Counted from the first letter of the stretch, positions 42,801 to 51,783 are shown. The stretch: 64,000 nucleotides of DNA from Nipponacmea schrenckii (GCA_030562195.1 CM060203.1:7702208-7766207); one strand, 5' to 3'. The notes: generated by a model from the letters alone, not told the origin. Numbers and translations: made by a program.

Positions 42801-45800
42801 TATGAAGAAGTTCTACGACAATTACGTCAAGGACTAGCCAAATGTCATGCTGTAGCTTTTGAAAACAGAACAGCAGGTGATTAGTTAACACTTTACCCAC
42901 CCTTTCCAATAAACTGTCTTTTCAGTGACTTACTAAATTGTTAAGATTTCTAAATAAGTTGGATTATATTATTGGGATAGTGAAGAGGTTTTCTCAATTT
43001 TTTATTTATATCAAGGCCACTGATAAGATCAATTTCTACCATTACAATTCTTCCAGATGTCTGTGGTTCCTGTAGTTCCACTAAAAAAAAATATATGATG
43101 TCACTAATCCAAAGATTGTTGACACTCATCAAAGGTTTTTGAACACAAGTTGTATTTGTTTTCAGTAACGGATGCTACTATAACACCTCATACTTTAAAT
43201 TTTGTCAAGAAATTAGTCAGTACATTTGGTGTTGGTATTGAAAATGTTTCTAGTGTATCTTCAACCTTCTCCAGTGCTGCTTCTGAATCACTAGCACGAA
43301 GAGCTCAAGCAACTGCTCAAGATCCAGTCTTTCAAAAGATGAAAAGCCAGTTTACCACTGATTTTGATTTCAAGTGAGTTGTATTACATTATTATAACCA
43401 GTATTATGGTATAAGTATATTATTTGAAGTGACAGAACTATGTGTATTATCAAATTATTGTACAGTTGATGTTAATACATCCAGTTAATTATTGTACAGT
43501 TGATGTTAATACATCCAATTAATTATTGTACAGTTGATGTTAATACATCCAGTTAATTATTGTACAGTTGATGTTAATACATCCAGTTAATTATTGTACA
43601 GTTGATGTTAATACATCCAGTTAATTATTGTACAGTTGATGTTAATACATCCAGTTAATTATTGTACAGTTGATGTTAATACATCCAGTTAATTATTGTA
43701 CAGTTGATGTTAATACATCCAGTTAATTATTGTACGGTTGATGTTTGTACTCTTTGTGAGAATTTCTAAAAATTTAAAAATTTAAATTATGTGCACCAAA
43801 TGGAACTTGACTATGTAATATGAAATCAACAAACAATAATGATGGTCATACGGTATTAATGTTTTTTTTTTTCAGTGTACCTGGATCTAAAAAACTTCAT
43901 AATTTAATCAATAAGTTAAAGAAATGGATCAAAATTCTTGAGGCTAAAACCAAATTATTACCAAAGTAAGATACAATTCTGTTGTTAGATCTATCAGAAC
44001 TCCAAAATTATAATTGAAATGAAATAAATTTTTGTTCATCAATGTTTGGGGTGATGAAGAAAGGCAATGAAACCTTTGTTTTTCCAACTGTTGAGCAGTC
44101 TTTCATTTAGACAATATGTAGCGCAAAATTCATAGAAGTTGGCTGAAAAGGATCTAAAAGGCATCTTAACCCTTCAACCTGCATTACATACAGGGTTAAA
44201 CCAGGTTGTAGAATTTGAAAGTATTACGTTAGCCTATAGTTAAGCTAGATTTTTTTACTGAACATTATTTTTATCTTGTGTTTAGGTCATTCCTTATTGA
44301 AGAAAAATGTCGATTTTTGAGTAATTTCTCACTCAGTTTGGTGGAGGTGGAATTACCAGGAGAGTTCCTCTTGCCAAAGGTAAAATGTTTAAATTGATCA
44401 TCTCAGTCAAAAATGCTGACTTTCGAAAAGAATATGGCTTTATATTGAACAGAAATTTGGGGAAATCATCACTGTAATTAGACCAAACTCTTGAAACTGA
44501 ACTATTATATGCTTGCAAAATACAATTATACAAATGATCAGCAAAGATATATCAATGAGATATAGTTGATATCAGTGCTGAATACATGTTCATTGTAGTC
44601 AGTAAGACATAATAAATTCTTAACACAAAAACTATCATATTTTACTGTTACAGCATAGCCATTATTATGTAAGAATAGCCCGGTTTATGCCACGTGTAGA
44701 AATAGTACAGAAACATAACACAGCAGCTAGAAGATTATATATTAGAGGTCATAATGGCAAGGTTTGTTGATATATTAGTTAATATTCTCAAACATTTAAA
44801 AGATTATCATTAGGAAGCCTATTAGATTCAAGTCATGTGACAAATGAGTAGAACATTTAGCATTTGATAAAATAAAAATCCATTTAAATTCAATATTTGT
44901 TTATGCTGTTTTGTTTTGTTATTTTCTAGATCTATCCATACCTAGTTTGTAAATGATGCCTGTTTAACAGAGTCTAGAAGAGAAGAGAGAGTATTACAGC
45001 TCTTACGAATGTTAAACCATTTCTTAATGAAACAAAAGGTACAGAATTTAGTTTGGATTATCTGAAAGATTGAAAGCACCTACTGGACATTACAATTTTT
45101 TTGCATTGAGTTGTATACAGATATTATAACATTGATTGTTACAAAATAGCATTGTATACATATACAATATAATATTGTAGGAAACTTGTCGTAGATTGCT
45201 ATATATCACTGTACCAAGAGTTATAGCTGTTTCACCACAGATGAGATTAGTAGAGGATAATCCGGCTTCAATATCATTATTAGATATATATAAATCAGTA
45301 AGTATCAATAATAACTATGATATCATTACTAGTAGATCAATATACTTACATACTAGTATAAAATCATAAATCAATAGTTACTTCAATATCATTATTAGAT
45401 ATATATAAATCAGTAAGTATCAATAATAACTTTGATATCATTACTAGATATATATAAATCAGTAAGTATCAATATTAACTTTGATATCATTATTAGATAT
45501 ATATAAATCAGTAAGTATCAATAATAACTTTGATATCATTACTAGATATATATAAATCAGTAAGTATCAATAATAACTTTTTACGCATTTACTTTTTGCA
45601 TTTGAGCATTTTAATTTGCATTTAAGAAGGTTTTAGCCTAAAACTTTTAGGGTTAAATAAACTTGTAGTTCAATATAATATGAACATTGTGTTTTGCAGA
45701 GATGTAGAGCTACAGAGCATGATGCTCCTATAGCAAGATATTATGAAAGGTTAGCTACAGTTCAAGCTCGTGGGTCACAAGCTAGTCACCAAGTACTGCG

Positions 45801-47506
45801 AGATGTACTCAAAGATGTACAAAATAACATGGTCCCAAAAGGACTATTTAAAGAATGGGCTCTACATACTTTCCTCAATGCTACTGACTATTGGACTTTT
45901 AGAAAAACTGTAAGTTATATTTAGATTTTATACAAATAAAAAAATCTGACATTTTAAATACAACAGACTCTCTCAGTGATTTCCAGATTTAAATGTCCAT
46001 TCAAGAGGTTAATAAACCATGTGCTTGCAACAGATTGTGCACATTAAAGACCCCTCAACAGCTTGAAAATTGAAAAAAATACTAGCCCTGTCATTCTACA
46101 CTGCATATCGTCTGCCTGTCTCAGTCTATAGTAGCTCATGAAACTTTATTCTTTTGCTAATTATGTCTTTTACATCTAATTACATCTTTTGTTGATTTCA
46201 GATGACGATACAGTTAGCTCTGATGGGATTTTCAGAATTTATATTGTATTTATCCAGAATGAATCCAGATATGATGTATTTACACCAAGATTGTGGCTTT
46301 TTAAATATTTCTTATTTTAAATTTGATTTAGATGATCATACTGGTAAGTTGAGATCTTCCAGACCTTTCTCTGATAGTTAATTCAAGGCTATCTTAACTG
46401 CTCTGTCAAGGGAGACTATTCTTGTATTCAATTATGAAGAATTTTTTATTTCTACAGTCACATACATGTAAATTGAAACAATTGACATTTATTTTTTCTT
46501 CCATTCAAGGATATAAATGAAGCTTGTTTACATACCTGATTGCACTCTGCATTGCCTGTAACTTATCTGGTTTTATTTCATTTGCAGGCGAGCTGGATGC
46601 TAACAGACCAGTACCATTCCGTTTAACACCCAATATAACAGAATTTATTACTACCATGGGAGTTAATGGACCACTAACAGCATGTATGGTAGCTATAGCC
46701 AGATGCTTTGTTCAACCACAATATAAATTACCCAGTTTTCTACGAGCTATTTTAAGGGACGAATTCATAACTTGGCATAAAAAGGTAAATAACACACAAA
46801 CTTTTTCTTAAAAACTAGGTGTATTAGGTACAATCCCTGTGTTGGTTTAGATATACCTTCTATAATCATCACTGTGTTTGCCCATAGTTAATTTTTCTTG
46901 ACTCATCGAAATGAACTATATTTATAGAGAGAAGAAGAGACCAATGCTGGTGTAGAACCAGTTGATATGGAAGGTAGTCAGTTGATAACTATGGTCAATA
47001 AAGCTGTACAAGCCATCACTACTAGATTACAAAGTAAGTAAAGAGTTATTGTACGGAAATTGGTTATCATAGACTTGGTTACCATGACAAATTAATTTGT
47101 AGCCATATTGCATCAAATTTTCTTTTGAACATATTACAGTTACAAATTTATCTTGAGACAATATTACTGTTACAAATTTACCTTGAGACAATATTACTGT
47201 TACAAATTTACCTTGAGACAATATTACTGTTACAAATTTACCTTGAGACAATATTACTGTTACAAATTTACCTTGAGACAATATTACTGTTACAAATTTA
47301 CCTTCTGATGTCAAAAGTGGTTAATATATGTGTTTTATATGGCATTAATGAGGGTGCATTCTGAATCGTTAAAAAAATATATATTTTATAATTTAGACCT
47401 AGCGACATTTGAAGGTGCAGAAAGTCGTGTGAGTACATTAGTAGCAGCTGCAGTTAGTCATGATAATTTATGCCGTATGGATCCAGCTTGGCACCCTTGG
47501 TTATAA
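6815..47506 (+). CDS. TRRAP: TRRAP, transformation/transcription domain-associated protein (about 90 coding exons)
   Basis: TRRAP is a nuclear scaffold of the PIKK family with no kinase activity. It is the activator-docking subunit of the SAGA/STAGA and NuA4/TIP60 acetyltransferase complexes. Joining GT-AG exons from the ATG at 6815 to the TAA at 47504-47506 gives about 3,890 codons, close to the roughly 3,860 residues of the vertebrate protein. The order is that of the family: a very long HEAT-repeat region, FAT domain, PI3K-like pseudokinase and FATC. Long stretches align almost residue for residue with the vertebrate protein, for example QIKTLSFLAYI, SIGGGSHDLLYQEFLPLLPN, RRLMTFAWPCL, SSAASESLARRAQATAQDPV, and the ending DPAWHPWL. 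Exon coordinates are given in the block entries. Three one-base frame breaks (near 13285, 13464/13767 and 44948) interrupt the conceptual reading. The gene is otherwise complete, and I treat it as functional. Confidence 0.97.
9511..9672 (+). repeat. Tandem duplication of the exon 7 end and its donor
   Basis: The end of the exon (from ATTTATACCATTGGTCATGA near 9512 to CAAAG at 9565) plus GTAAGCCA is followed by a second copy (9573-9638) containing ATTACCTGCACAATGGTAAG, and then by a partial third copy. The copies differ at several bases. A decoy donor GGTAAGCCAA therefore lies about 64 bp downstream of the authentic one. Confidence 0.85.
11165..11845. repeat. Minisatellite in TRRAP intron 11, 14/22-bp units
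   Basis: Two related units alternate: ATTTCATTGTAAATTGGTAAT, and a short form, ATGTAAATTGGTAAT. The right-hand end (from about 11700) diverges to TTGTCCATATTTCATTGTAAA. The array fills nearly all of the intron between 11144 and 11891. Its open frames on both strands are artefacts. Confidence 0.95.
13196..13820 (+). CDS. TRRAP: TRRAP exons 15-17, with two frame disruptions
   Basis: Exon 15 starts at 13196. It stays in frame through KMFLSKETLVFWLEIVK, then hits TAA at 13285-13287 just after a run of six T. One more base there would open a frame that continues (KDIFYFKIFVRI ... NIRP) to a GT donor at 13375, in the right phase for exon 16 at 13410. I therefore place exon 15 at 13196-13374. Exon 16 (13410-13464) gives EIWEVLEHFA, conserved in the family. 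Its only sensible donor (13465) leaves phase 2, while exon 17 (13767-13820, FTMMSSFTFKEIF) needs phase 0, so a second single-base problem lies at this junction. Errors in the assembly are the likeliest cause. A real polymorphism or pseudogenising mutation is possible but less likely in an essential gene. Confidence 0.75.
13979..23213 (+). CDS. TRRAP: TRRAP exons 18-41: central HEAT solenoid, first half
   Basis: Exons: 13979-14114, 14310-14404, 14629-14794, 15069-15235, 15462-15551, 15699-15809, 16123-16212, 16360-16511, 16795-16895, 17607-17702, 17998-18173, 18715-18800, 18975-19086, 19453-19638, 19884-20033, 20261-20347, 20559-20655, 20891-21018, 21338-21508, 21662-21745, 22088-22207, 22450-22569, 22832-22924, 23079-23213. 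Phases agree throughout. Strong family matches include KEPYNYFLLLRALFRSIGGG, LELCVDNLQPDFLYDHIQPV, KSVTEIMEPHKEVLQDMIPP and FHLIPAAK. The segment is helical solenoid with no catalytic motif. The intron after 18173 carries a foldback repeat, and the one after 16895 a degenerate tandem repeat. Confidence 0.95.
16920..17520. repeat. Degenerate tandem repeat in TRRAP intron 26
   Basis: Imperfect copies of a roughly 28-30 bp unit around TACTGAGAAGTTTTGAAGGG followed by ATTTCTT. Copies are strongly diverged in length and sequence. The minus-strand frame at 17211-17594 is produced by the period. Confidence 0.85.
18186..18274. mobile_element. Foldback repeat (MITE-like end) in TRRAP intron 28
   Basis: TTTCCGTGTATAATGCGCA at 18195-18213 is an imperfect inverted copy of TGCGCACTATATACGGGTAAA at 18250-18270, separated by about 36 bp. 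The sequence is richer in G+C and CpG than the intron around it, as is the stretch up to about 18360 (GATCCGCCATTTTG, ACACTCGCGG). I interpret it as the end of a small inverted-repeat transposon. Its outer limits and family are unknown. Confidence 0.55.
18596..18700. repeat. (TA)n-rich microsatellite stretches
   Basis: Two short pure TA runs, near 18598-18612 and 18679-18694, in TRRAP intron 28. Confidence 0.8.
23505..24985. repeat. 1.5 kb minisatellite in TRRAP intron 41, 22-bp unit
   Basis: More than 60 copies of a unit reading CATAAATTACATTCTATATT followed by TT, with single-base length variants in the A and T runs. Flanking copies are more diverged (TTTTTTTTAATTACATTCTT). The array occupies most of the 1.8 kb intron and runs almost to the acceptor at 24989, so it also supplies the T-rich tract upstream of exon 42. 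Confidence 0.95.
24990..33774 (+). CDS. TRRAP: TRRAP exons 42-61: central solenoid, second half, with basic and acidic linkers
   Basis: Exons: 24990-25049, 25218-25285, 25624-25732, 25960-26049, 26258-26505, 26852-27005, 27223-27330, 27488-27561, 27785-27884, 28178-28273, 29203-29328, 29573-29881, 30058-30290, 30586-30752, 30984-31165, 31587-31729, 31900-32002, 32153-32263, 33278-33460, 33625-33774. The exon at 29203 codes for VKRTASVDSPQDPKRVR, which matches the short basic, Ser-rich linker of the vertebrate protein (KRGLSVDSAQEVKRFR) and could act as a nuclear localisation signal. The exons at 33278 and 33625 code for the acidic linker (KEEPMDVES, then DDIDMEL) before the FAT domain. Introns hold three large minisatellites (23505-24985, 28425-29190, 32310-33140). 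Confidence 0.95.
26085..26215 (+). mobile_element. Probable degenerate tRNA-derived SINE fragment
   Basis: TGACTTGAAGGTCATGGGTT followed by CAATCTC at about 26118-26144 resembles the anticodon-to-T-loop part of a tRNA, with a B-box-like GGGTTCAATCTC. Weaker relics of the same kind are seen near 9935-10030 and 14866-14945 (both containing GCTGTAGCT). No intact cloverleaf is present, so these are not tRNA genes. Confidence 0.4.
28425..29190. repeat. Minisatellite in TRRAP intron 51, unit about 42 bp
   Basis: Around 18 near-identical copies of TTTGTTGTATTTGAATTGTT followed by GTCATTGTATTTATGTAATCTA. Because the period is divisible by three, several frames stay open across the whole array on both strands. 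These are not genes. The array ends about 15 bp before the acceptor at 29202. Confidence 0.95.
32310..33140. repeat. Minisatellite in TRRAP intron 59, 24-bp unit, interrupted
   Basis: Copies of ATTTCAAATGGTATTTCCAC followed by TGAT, period 24, with many substitutions. Between about 32515 and 32645 the array is interrupted by unrelated sequence containing a hammerhead-like motif. The period is a multiple of three, so open frames (ISTDISNG repeats) are artefacts. Confidence 0.92.
32595..32642 (-). mobile_element. Degenerate hammerhead-ribozyme-like motif, probable retroelement relic
   Basis: Read on the minus strand, CTTGATAA is followed by CGACAAG, a six-base loop and CTTGTTG (a 7-bp stem allowing G-U), then GAAACGTCGC. 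This is the layout of the hammerhead core (CUGAUGA, stem II, GAAA, GUC). The first box has one inserted base and one change, so it is unlikely to be active. Such motifs are carried by Penelope-like elements and retrozymes in many invertebrates. Assignment to either is inference. Confidence 0.45.
34063..43373 (+). CDS. TRRAP: TRRAP exons 62-80: FAT domain region
   Basis: Exons: 34063-34182, 34424-34567, 35557-35697, 36050-36208, 36779-36870, 37147-37282, 37538-37633, 37984-38079, 38901-39019, 39278-39395, 39689-39810, 40035-40146, 40313-40524, 40849-41037, 41303-41451, 41748-41906, 42225-42376, 42777-42876, 43166-43373. The TPR/HAT-like FAT solenoid is recognised by EEDMWTGLWQKR, ALAYKQHGFYEQAQAAFE, YRGYIAICHPED, TKEMQAEFYALKGMFLAQIN and VGVPPIQWLPW. 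The exon at 41748 codes for a Thr/Pro-rich low-complexity linker and is less conserved, as expected for a disordered loop. Three exon edges in this block (donors at 34567 and 38079, acceptor at 36778) are copied many times in the neighbouring intron. Confidence 0.95.
34535..35380 (+). repeat. 34-bp minisatellite made of copies of the exon 63 donor
   Basis: The exon ends GACCTTGTGTTTTAAAG and its donor is GTAGGTTATTGAAGG. The intron then holds about 20 copies of a 34-bp unit containing CCTGTGTTTTAACGGTAGGT and TATAGGTTTTTCAG. Each unit thus has a donor-like GGTAGGTTA and, 14 bases before it, an acceptor-like TTTTTCAG. The outermost copies (near 34578-34660 and 35324-35375) are closest to the exon, including GAAGGTTTATTATATTGTGT, which also resembles exon positions 34516-34534. 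Confidence 0.9.
35385..35480. repeat. Dispersed repeat, copy 1
   Basis: Contains GTGTTGCCCTCTTCATTAGT followed by CCATTAGGTGCAGAA. It is clearly related to sequences at 35860-36000 and 39405-39545. It lies directly after the minisatellite and upstream of exon 64. Probably an old interspersed element of unknown family. Confidence 0.6.
35860..36000. repeat. Dispersed repeat, copy 2
   Basis: Contains AAAGCTAATAATGCTGCTAT, ACTGCATAATGTTGTCCTTC and TTCATTAGACCATTATATGT. These have the same order as in the copy at 39405-39545 (AAAGCTAATGCTGCTGTTTT ... GTGTTGCCC ... AAGCCCATTAGGTAC). Confidence 0.6.
36290..36778 (+). repeat. Tandem copies of the exon 66 acceptor and exon start
   Basis: The authentic exon begins TATCAG then GCTATGGGTAAAGCTAGACA at 36779. 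Upstream in the same intron, TATCAGGCTATGGGTAAAGC recurs near 36300 and 36616, and partial copies (GGGTAAAGCTAGACAAGATG) lie near 36389, 36488, 36560 and 36725. They alternate with GATAAATTGTATATTATAAA. At least two decoys preserve the CAG acceptor and the first exon bases. Confidence 0.85.
38050..38815 (+). repeat. 32-bp minisatellite made of copies of the exon 69 donor
   Basis: The exon ends AATATACATATACCATTGCT followed by ACAA at 38079, with donor GTAAGTTT. The intron continues with about 23 copies of the same exon end plus donor. The first downstream donor is exactly 32 bp on, at 38112. Most copies keep the full consensus CAAGTAAGT. Later copies drift (GTAATTTTTATGTGC). Use of a downstream donor would shift the frame, because 32 is not a multiple of three. 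Confidence 0.92.
39405..39545. repeat. Dispersed repeat, copy 3
   Basis: Third member of the family at 35385 and 35860, sharing AAAGCTAATGCTGCTGTTTT, GTGTTGCCC and CCCATTAGGTACAGAA. All three lie in TRRAP introns within about 4 kb, in the same orientation. Confidence 0.6.
43455..43745. repeat. Minisatellite in TRRAP intron 80, 34-bp unit, about 8 copies
   Basis: Nearly perfect copies of TTATTGTACAGTTGATGTTA followed by ATACATCCAGTTAA. The high identity points to recent expansion. The unit is not related to the adjacent exon ends. Confidence 0.95.
43876..47506 (+). CDS. TRRAP: TRRAP exons 81-90: pseudokinase and FATC
   Basis: Exons: 43876-43965, 44286-44379, 44654-44761, 44930-45038, 45181-45297, 45700-45909, 46202-46343, 46588-46784, 46928-47033, 47397-47506. 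The PI3K-like fold is present (RFMPRVEIVQKHNTAARRLY, ATVQARGSQASHQVLRD, ANRPVPFRLTPNI). Where active PIKKs have the DRHxxN and DFG motifs, this protein reads SYFKFDLDDHTGELDANRP, so it lacks both, as in all TRRAP/Tra1 proteins. The last exon is the FATC tail ending in DPAWHPWL. Exon 84 (44930-45038) is 109 nt between two phase-0 junctions, so it carries one extra base near 44948 and reads into TGA at 44954-44956. Downstream the correct frame (NDACLTESRREERVLQLLR) resumes. Confidence 0.95.
45255..45590 (+). repeat. Tandem copies of the exon 85 end and its donor
   Basis: The exon ends TCAATATCATTATTAGATAT followed by ATATAAATCA at 45297, with donor GTAAGTATCAATAATAACT. Four further copies of the last 20-30 exon bases with the identical donor GTAAGTATCAATA follow, near 45413, 45462, 45511 and 45560, spaced about 49 bp after the first gap. 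Every copy keeps a usable-looking donor. Confidence 0.9.
47130..47305. repeat. Minisatellite in last TRRAP intron, 30-bp unit, about 6 copies
   Basis: Almost identical copies of ACAATATTACTGTTACAAAT followed by TTACCTTGAG. The period is a multiple of three, which explains the open frames on both strands. Confidence 0.95.
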
Positions 47507-48380
47507 TCAGAATCTTAATTGTGATATCCTTTTTAGAATAGTTCAACCCATTATTTTGGATATTTTGGTGAATTTTTATATGTGAGACAATACCTGATAA
47601 ATGTGTATATAAAACAATATATAAGAAGTTATTCAACCTGATAAAATACAATTCTTGGGCCTTATTCTCTAAAATTAAGAAAGATTAAATCCAGATTGTT
47701 TTAAAATACTGTAACCTAATTGGATATTAAAACTAGATTTTAAACTGATTTTAAAAATGGAATAATGAGATGACTGTAACACTTAAATTTATAAGAATAT
47801 ATACCCTGGATGTTTTGTCTGCATCCAATTTCACACAATCATGTGCTTCATTCAATATATATATGTATTACAGATATCCCATTATCATATCACACTATGT
47901 GTCATAGATATATATGTATCATTTCATATAACTTGTATTAGATACGTATTACATATATACCATTATCATATGAAACAAAGATAAATGTATTCATATAACA
48001 TTTATTAATACATGTATTAAATATTATGTTTTATACTGTTGATTTTCATTTCATTACACATCTATCATTTCATTTATATCATTGCATTTTATACTAAATG
48101 TACATATGGATTAAAGTATCATTTTTACCATTTGATTCATTTAGATTAATTACATCATTAAGTGCAACATTAGTTAAATTTAGACTCTCTTTATGTTCTA
48201 ACAACAAATATTCAAATAAAAAAAAAAATCATCCAGGTTTTATAATCAACCTGTGTTTGGTATGTCTATAGATTTCATAGCAAAATGTTGTTTTATATTT
48301 TTGTAAATGGTTCTTAAGTAAAGTAACTAGTAAAGTTCTTATCATTGTGTACATGAATTACTACAAATAAAATGGCCTTA
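47507..48380 (+). other. TRRAP: TRRAP 3' untranslated region with poly(A) signals
   Basis: AT-rich sequence after the TAA. Candidate AATAAA signals occur at 48215-48220 (followed by an A-run) and at 48366-48371. Either could set the transcript end. No coding feature is seen. Confidence 0.5.
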
Positions 48381-48472
48381 GTAGCTTGATACTACAAGTT
48401 AGTCTTTTTTGAATGTTTTGGTATTTTTGTTATATTCCCCCACACATCAGTATGGATTAATTTCTTGTTCAG

Positions 48473-48606
48473 TTTACCAAAGATCCCCCTCCTGCTTCCT
48501 CTATCTGTACCCCAGTCTGGGAAGGCTGATGTTACCTTTTTTTGTCCGGCTTCATGAAAATAAGACCAGAGAACACTTGATTAATCAAATTGCCGAGACT
48601 CATGAG
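48473..48606 (+). pseudogene. Unexplained exon-like segment
   Basis: A TTCTTGTTCAG acceptor (ending 48472) is followed by a codon-like, less AT-rich stretch. It reads TKDPPPASSICTPVWEG in one frame and, after a shift near 48527, FFVRLHENKTREHLINQIA in another, up to a GT at 48607. Composition and peptide character differ from the surrounding spacer. I do not recognise the protein. It could be a relic exon, a fragment of a retrocopy or an exon of an unknown transcript carrying sequence errors. Confidence 0.3.
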
Positions 48607-48699
48607 GTATAATAAAATAAAACTAATTTTAAAAGAAATTGATGTTTTTTCTATAATGATGATAATAATGTTGATATATTTTGAATTTGTACAATGAGG

Positions 48700-51600
48700 A
48701 TTTAAAAACAAATAATATGTACAGTAATGATATAAATAAAATAATAATACACAGTTGAAGCCTCAAATCTCATTTGGAATTGTAGCAATCAGAGGTGATA
48801 TCTCAGATGAATGTTTCAAACAATTACTCTTCCAGCTTCGAAAATAAGATTAAAGATAGTTGGCTTACATTAAAGTTTCATTTTTTTTACAAGACAGTAG
48901 TAATAGTAGTATCAAGCATTAAAAATCAATGCTTTAAAATTTTTAAAAACTCAAATTCTGACTCATTTATTACCAAAATGATATATATACTAATATTAAA
49001 CAAGTTAATGAAGTACTTAAGCAAAAAATGTTAATATATGAATATGTGATTATCACATGGATAACTTGAAACCTTATTCATATTTTCCAAACATTTTATT
49101 TTGGACTGCACCATTTAAAGGATAATTTCCAATTTTTTTCCTTCATTGAAATTTATTCAAATTAAAGTGAATTCATCAACCATTTAAACACTAGTATTTT
49201 TGTGTTTCATACAAAATATATGTAATAGCACTATTTTAAAAATATATTTCCTTGTAAATAATTTGCTTATGAATTTACAGAATGGAAATTACTTACATTA
49301 CTTGATAAAAATTTGATGAAGTTTACAATGTTAATGAAATAGGTAATAATTGATATTTTCTTCTCCAGAATATCTCTTCTCCAATGTTTAACTGATACCA
49401 TGATGCAATCAAACATTTGACTGCATAGCAAACATTTGACTTATTGGTCGATGAACATCACATGACTAGAACAATGACAATTTATAATAATAATACTTGG
49501 TAAATGTCAAAAACACACAGCACTATATAATAATAACACATATACATATTCACAAAACAGTAACTGGCAACACAAAATTTTGGAAAGAGTTTATATTTTT
49601 TTTAACTTACTGCTTCCAAATACTTTATATATACTATATTTCAATAGTTGTACACTAGTTCATATAATATATCAAGTTGATTTTTCAATATTGGTCACAT
49701 ACAAGTCCTTATTGAATATATTTACGAATCTTGTCAACAAGAACATATATATGATAGTTAATTTACAAAATTTTGTGCTGCCATCAATAAATGTTAAAAA
49801 CAAACAATGAATAAATATTATGGCATAGAAAACATTGATTTATATACAAATTATATTGATGATATAAATTTATACAAATTCTGTATAAAATATACAATAG
49901 TATTTGATAATGCTTTGTAATATTATGACTTTATGAGGGGGTAATGGATTTTTTATATAATAATTAAAGCTAATATTGAATTTGAAAAATTAAAATAAAA
50001 CTTGATACACAACAAATGAAACAAAAATGTTCTTACATACAACCTAACATTTGAAAAAAAAATAAAATAATGATATTTATGTTAAAAGAATCTAAATATT
50101 AAATAAAAATGAAAATCCGAAACCTCTCTATCAGTACCTAATCTTATATATTCTGAAATCTAAAAAATAAATCTTATTTACTAGAATCACAAATTTGATT
50201 GACCTTTAACCTGATATGATATAAAATATTGAGGTAGAGTCCATCATACTGTTAAAGAAATTGTTTTCCCTATGTAGCCTATAAATATAATAAAAATAGT
50301 GACCGGAATCACAGTAGATCACCAGCTAACACTGGATACTATTTTAGAAAGGGCAAATTAAAACAAACATTCTTTTCAATAACTTCAATTATGTTATACA
50401 AATTTATGTACAATATCATTTTGCACAATAAAAAACCATAACAATGCAAACAAAAAAATAGTTCCTGCTTTTATCCCATCATGGCCATTACAGAAAACAA
50501 TTCCTTTATAATATAATATAATATAATATATTATACTGTGTATGTTCAATGATGTTATCTATATGATATAAAAACCTCTCTTTTTCTATTTAAGTTTAAA
50601 TCTATTACATTATACCAGTAATTCATCTAACAATTATACATAAATTTTATTCATTAACAAACAATTGGTAATTTATAAGTCTTTGTTAATATAAGTACTT
50701 CGGCCTGTTTTTATTCATCAATTGCTAATCAAAATGAACTATGCCAGCTATTAGTTATAATAGTAATTGGTTTTATTTCAATTACTATAAATATGGGGAT
50801 AGTGACATCCATAATTTCTTAAGATTCTGTCTTAATGAGGCTTTGATCAATTCATTGCTAACCTATTAATAGATCTTCTGATAAACTACAATTTAAACAC
50901 ATCACAGAAAGGTTATCTACTTTTTTAAAATCAAGGATTTTACTTAAAAATATTATGCATTTTTTGGATATTTTTAAATCATATCATTATGAAAACATTA
51001 AATATATTTTTTGAAATTTTTTTGAAAGTGGAGTAAAAATCAACAGATACACTAATAATGACAGAGTGGCAGCAGTTGTGTTTTATTTAAAGTTTAACTT
51101 ATTGGCACAAGAAGGTAATACTAACACATTACATATAAAGCCATACAAATACAATGATCCATAAAGACCACAGAATTTTGGCTCCTAATAAATTTTTGGC
51201 AAACATAATTTTAGCAATAGGGTATCTTAGCAATATTGTTACTCTTTGGCTCTTACAATAGTAGATTCAAGTTCCAAGTCGCATTCCATTACATATTTTT
51301 TCAGTTACTTTTAAAACTCATCAACTAGCCTGTAGAATAATGTACTATTTATTCTGTTTGAATACATTTCAGTACAATGGTGTGATTTATTTTGAAGAAT
51401 TATCCCATACAAAGTGAAAAAAAAATATGTAATGGAATGACACTGAATAACTGAGGATGTCACAACAGAAAAACAAGAATAATATCATATCAACGCCACA
51501 CAAAGCGCACTTATCACAAAATATAAATTTTAACAAGAAATGCAGACCTTAAACCATTTTGATTCTCTCAGATTCACTCTTACTCACAGAACACATGTCA

Positions 51601-51783
51601 TGGATTTTTGGACACAATCCTACATTCAATCTAATATCAATGACCCAATCATACATAGACAATGATATCCAGTCTATTTATCTCATATCATCACAGGTTT
51701 CCATACCAAGACTTTGGTCATCTAACACTTTCTATACTTGCACTGCTGATAGTCACAGTTTTCAGAATTGCGCAAGTGGTTTA
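48700..51783. other. Intergenic spacer and presumed RECK 3' untranslated region
   Basis: Very AT-rich, no conserved coding segment. The RECK 3' UTR should extend leftwards from 51783 on the minus strand. A minus-strand AATAAA lies at 51386-51391 and another at 51348-51353; both are candidates for its poly(A) signal. Confidence 0.45.
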
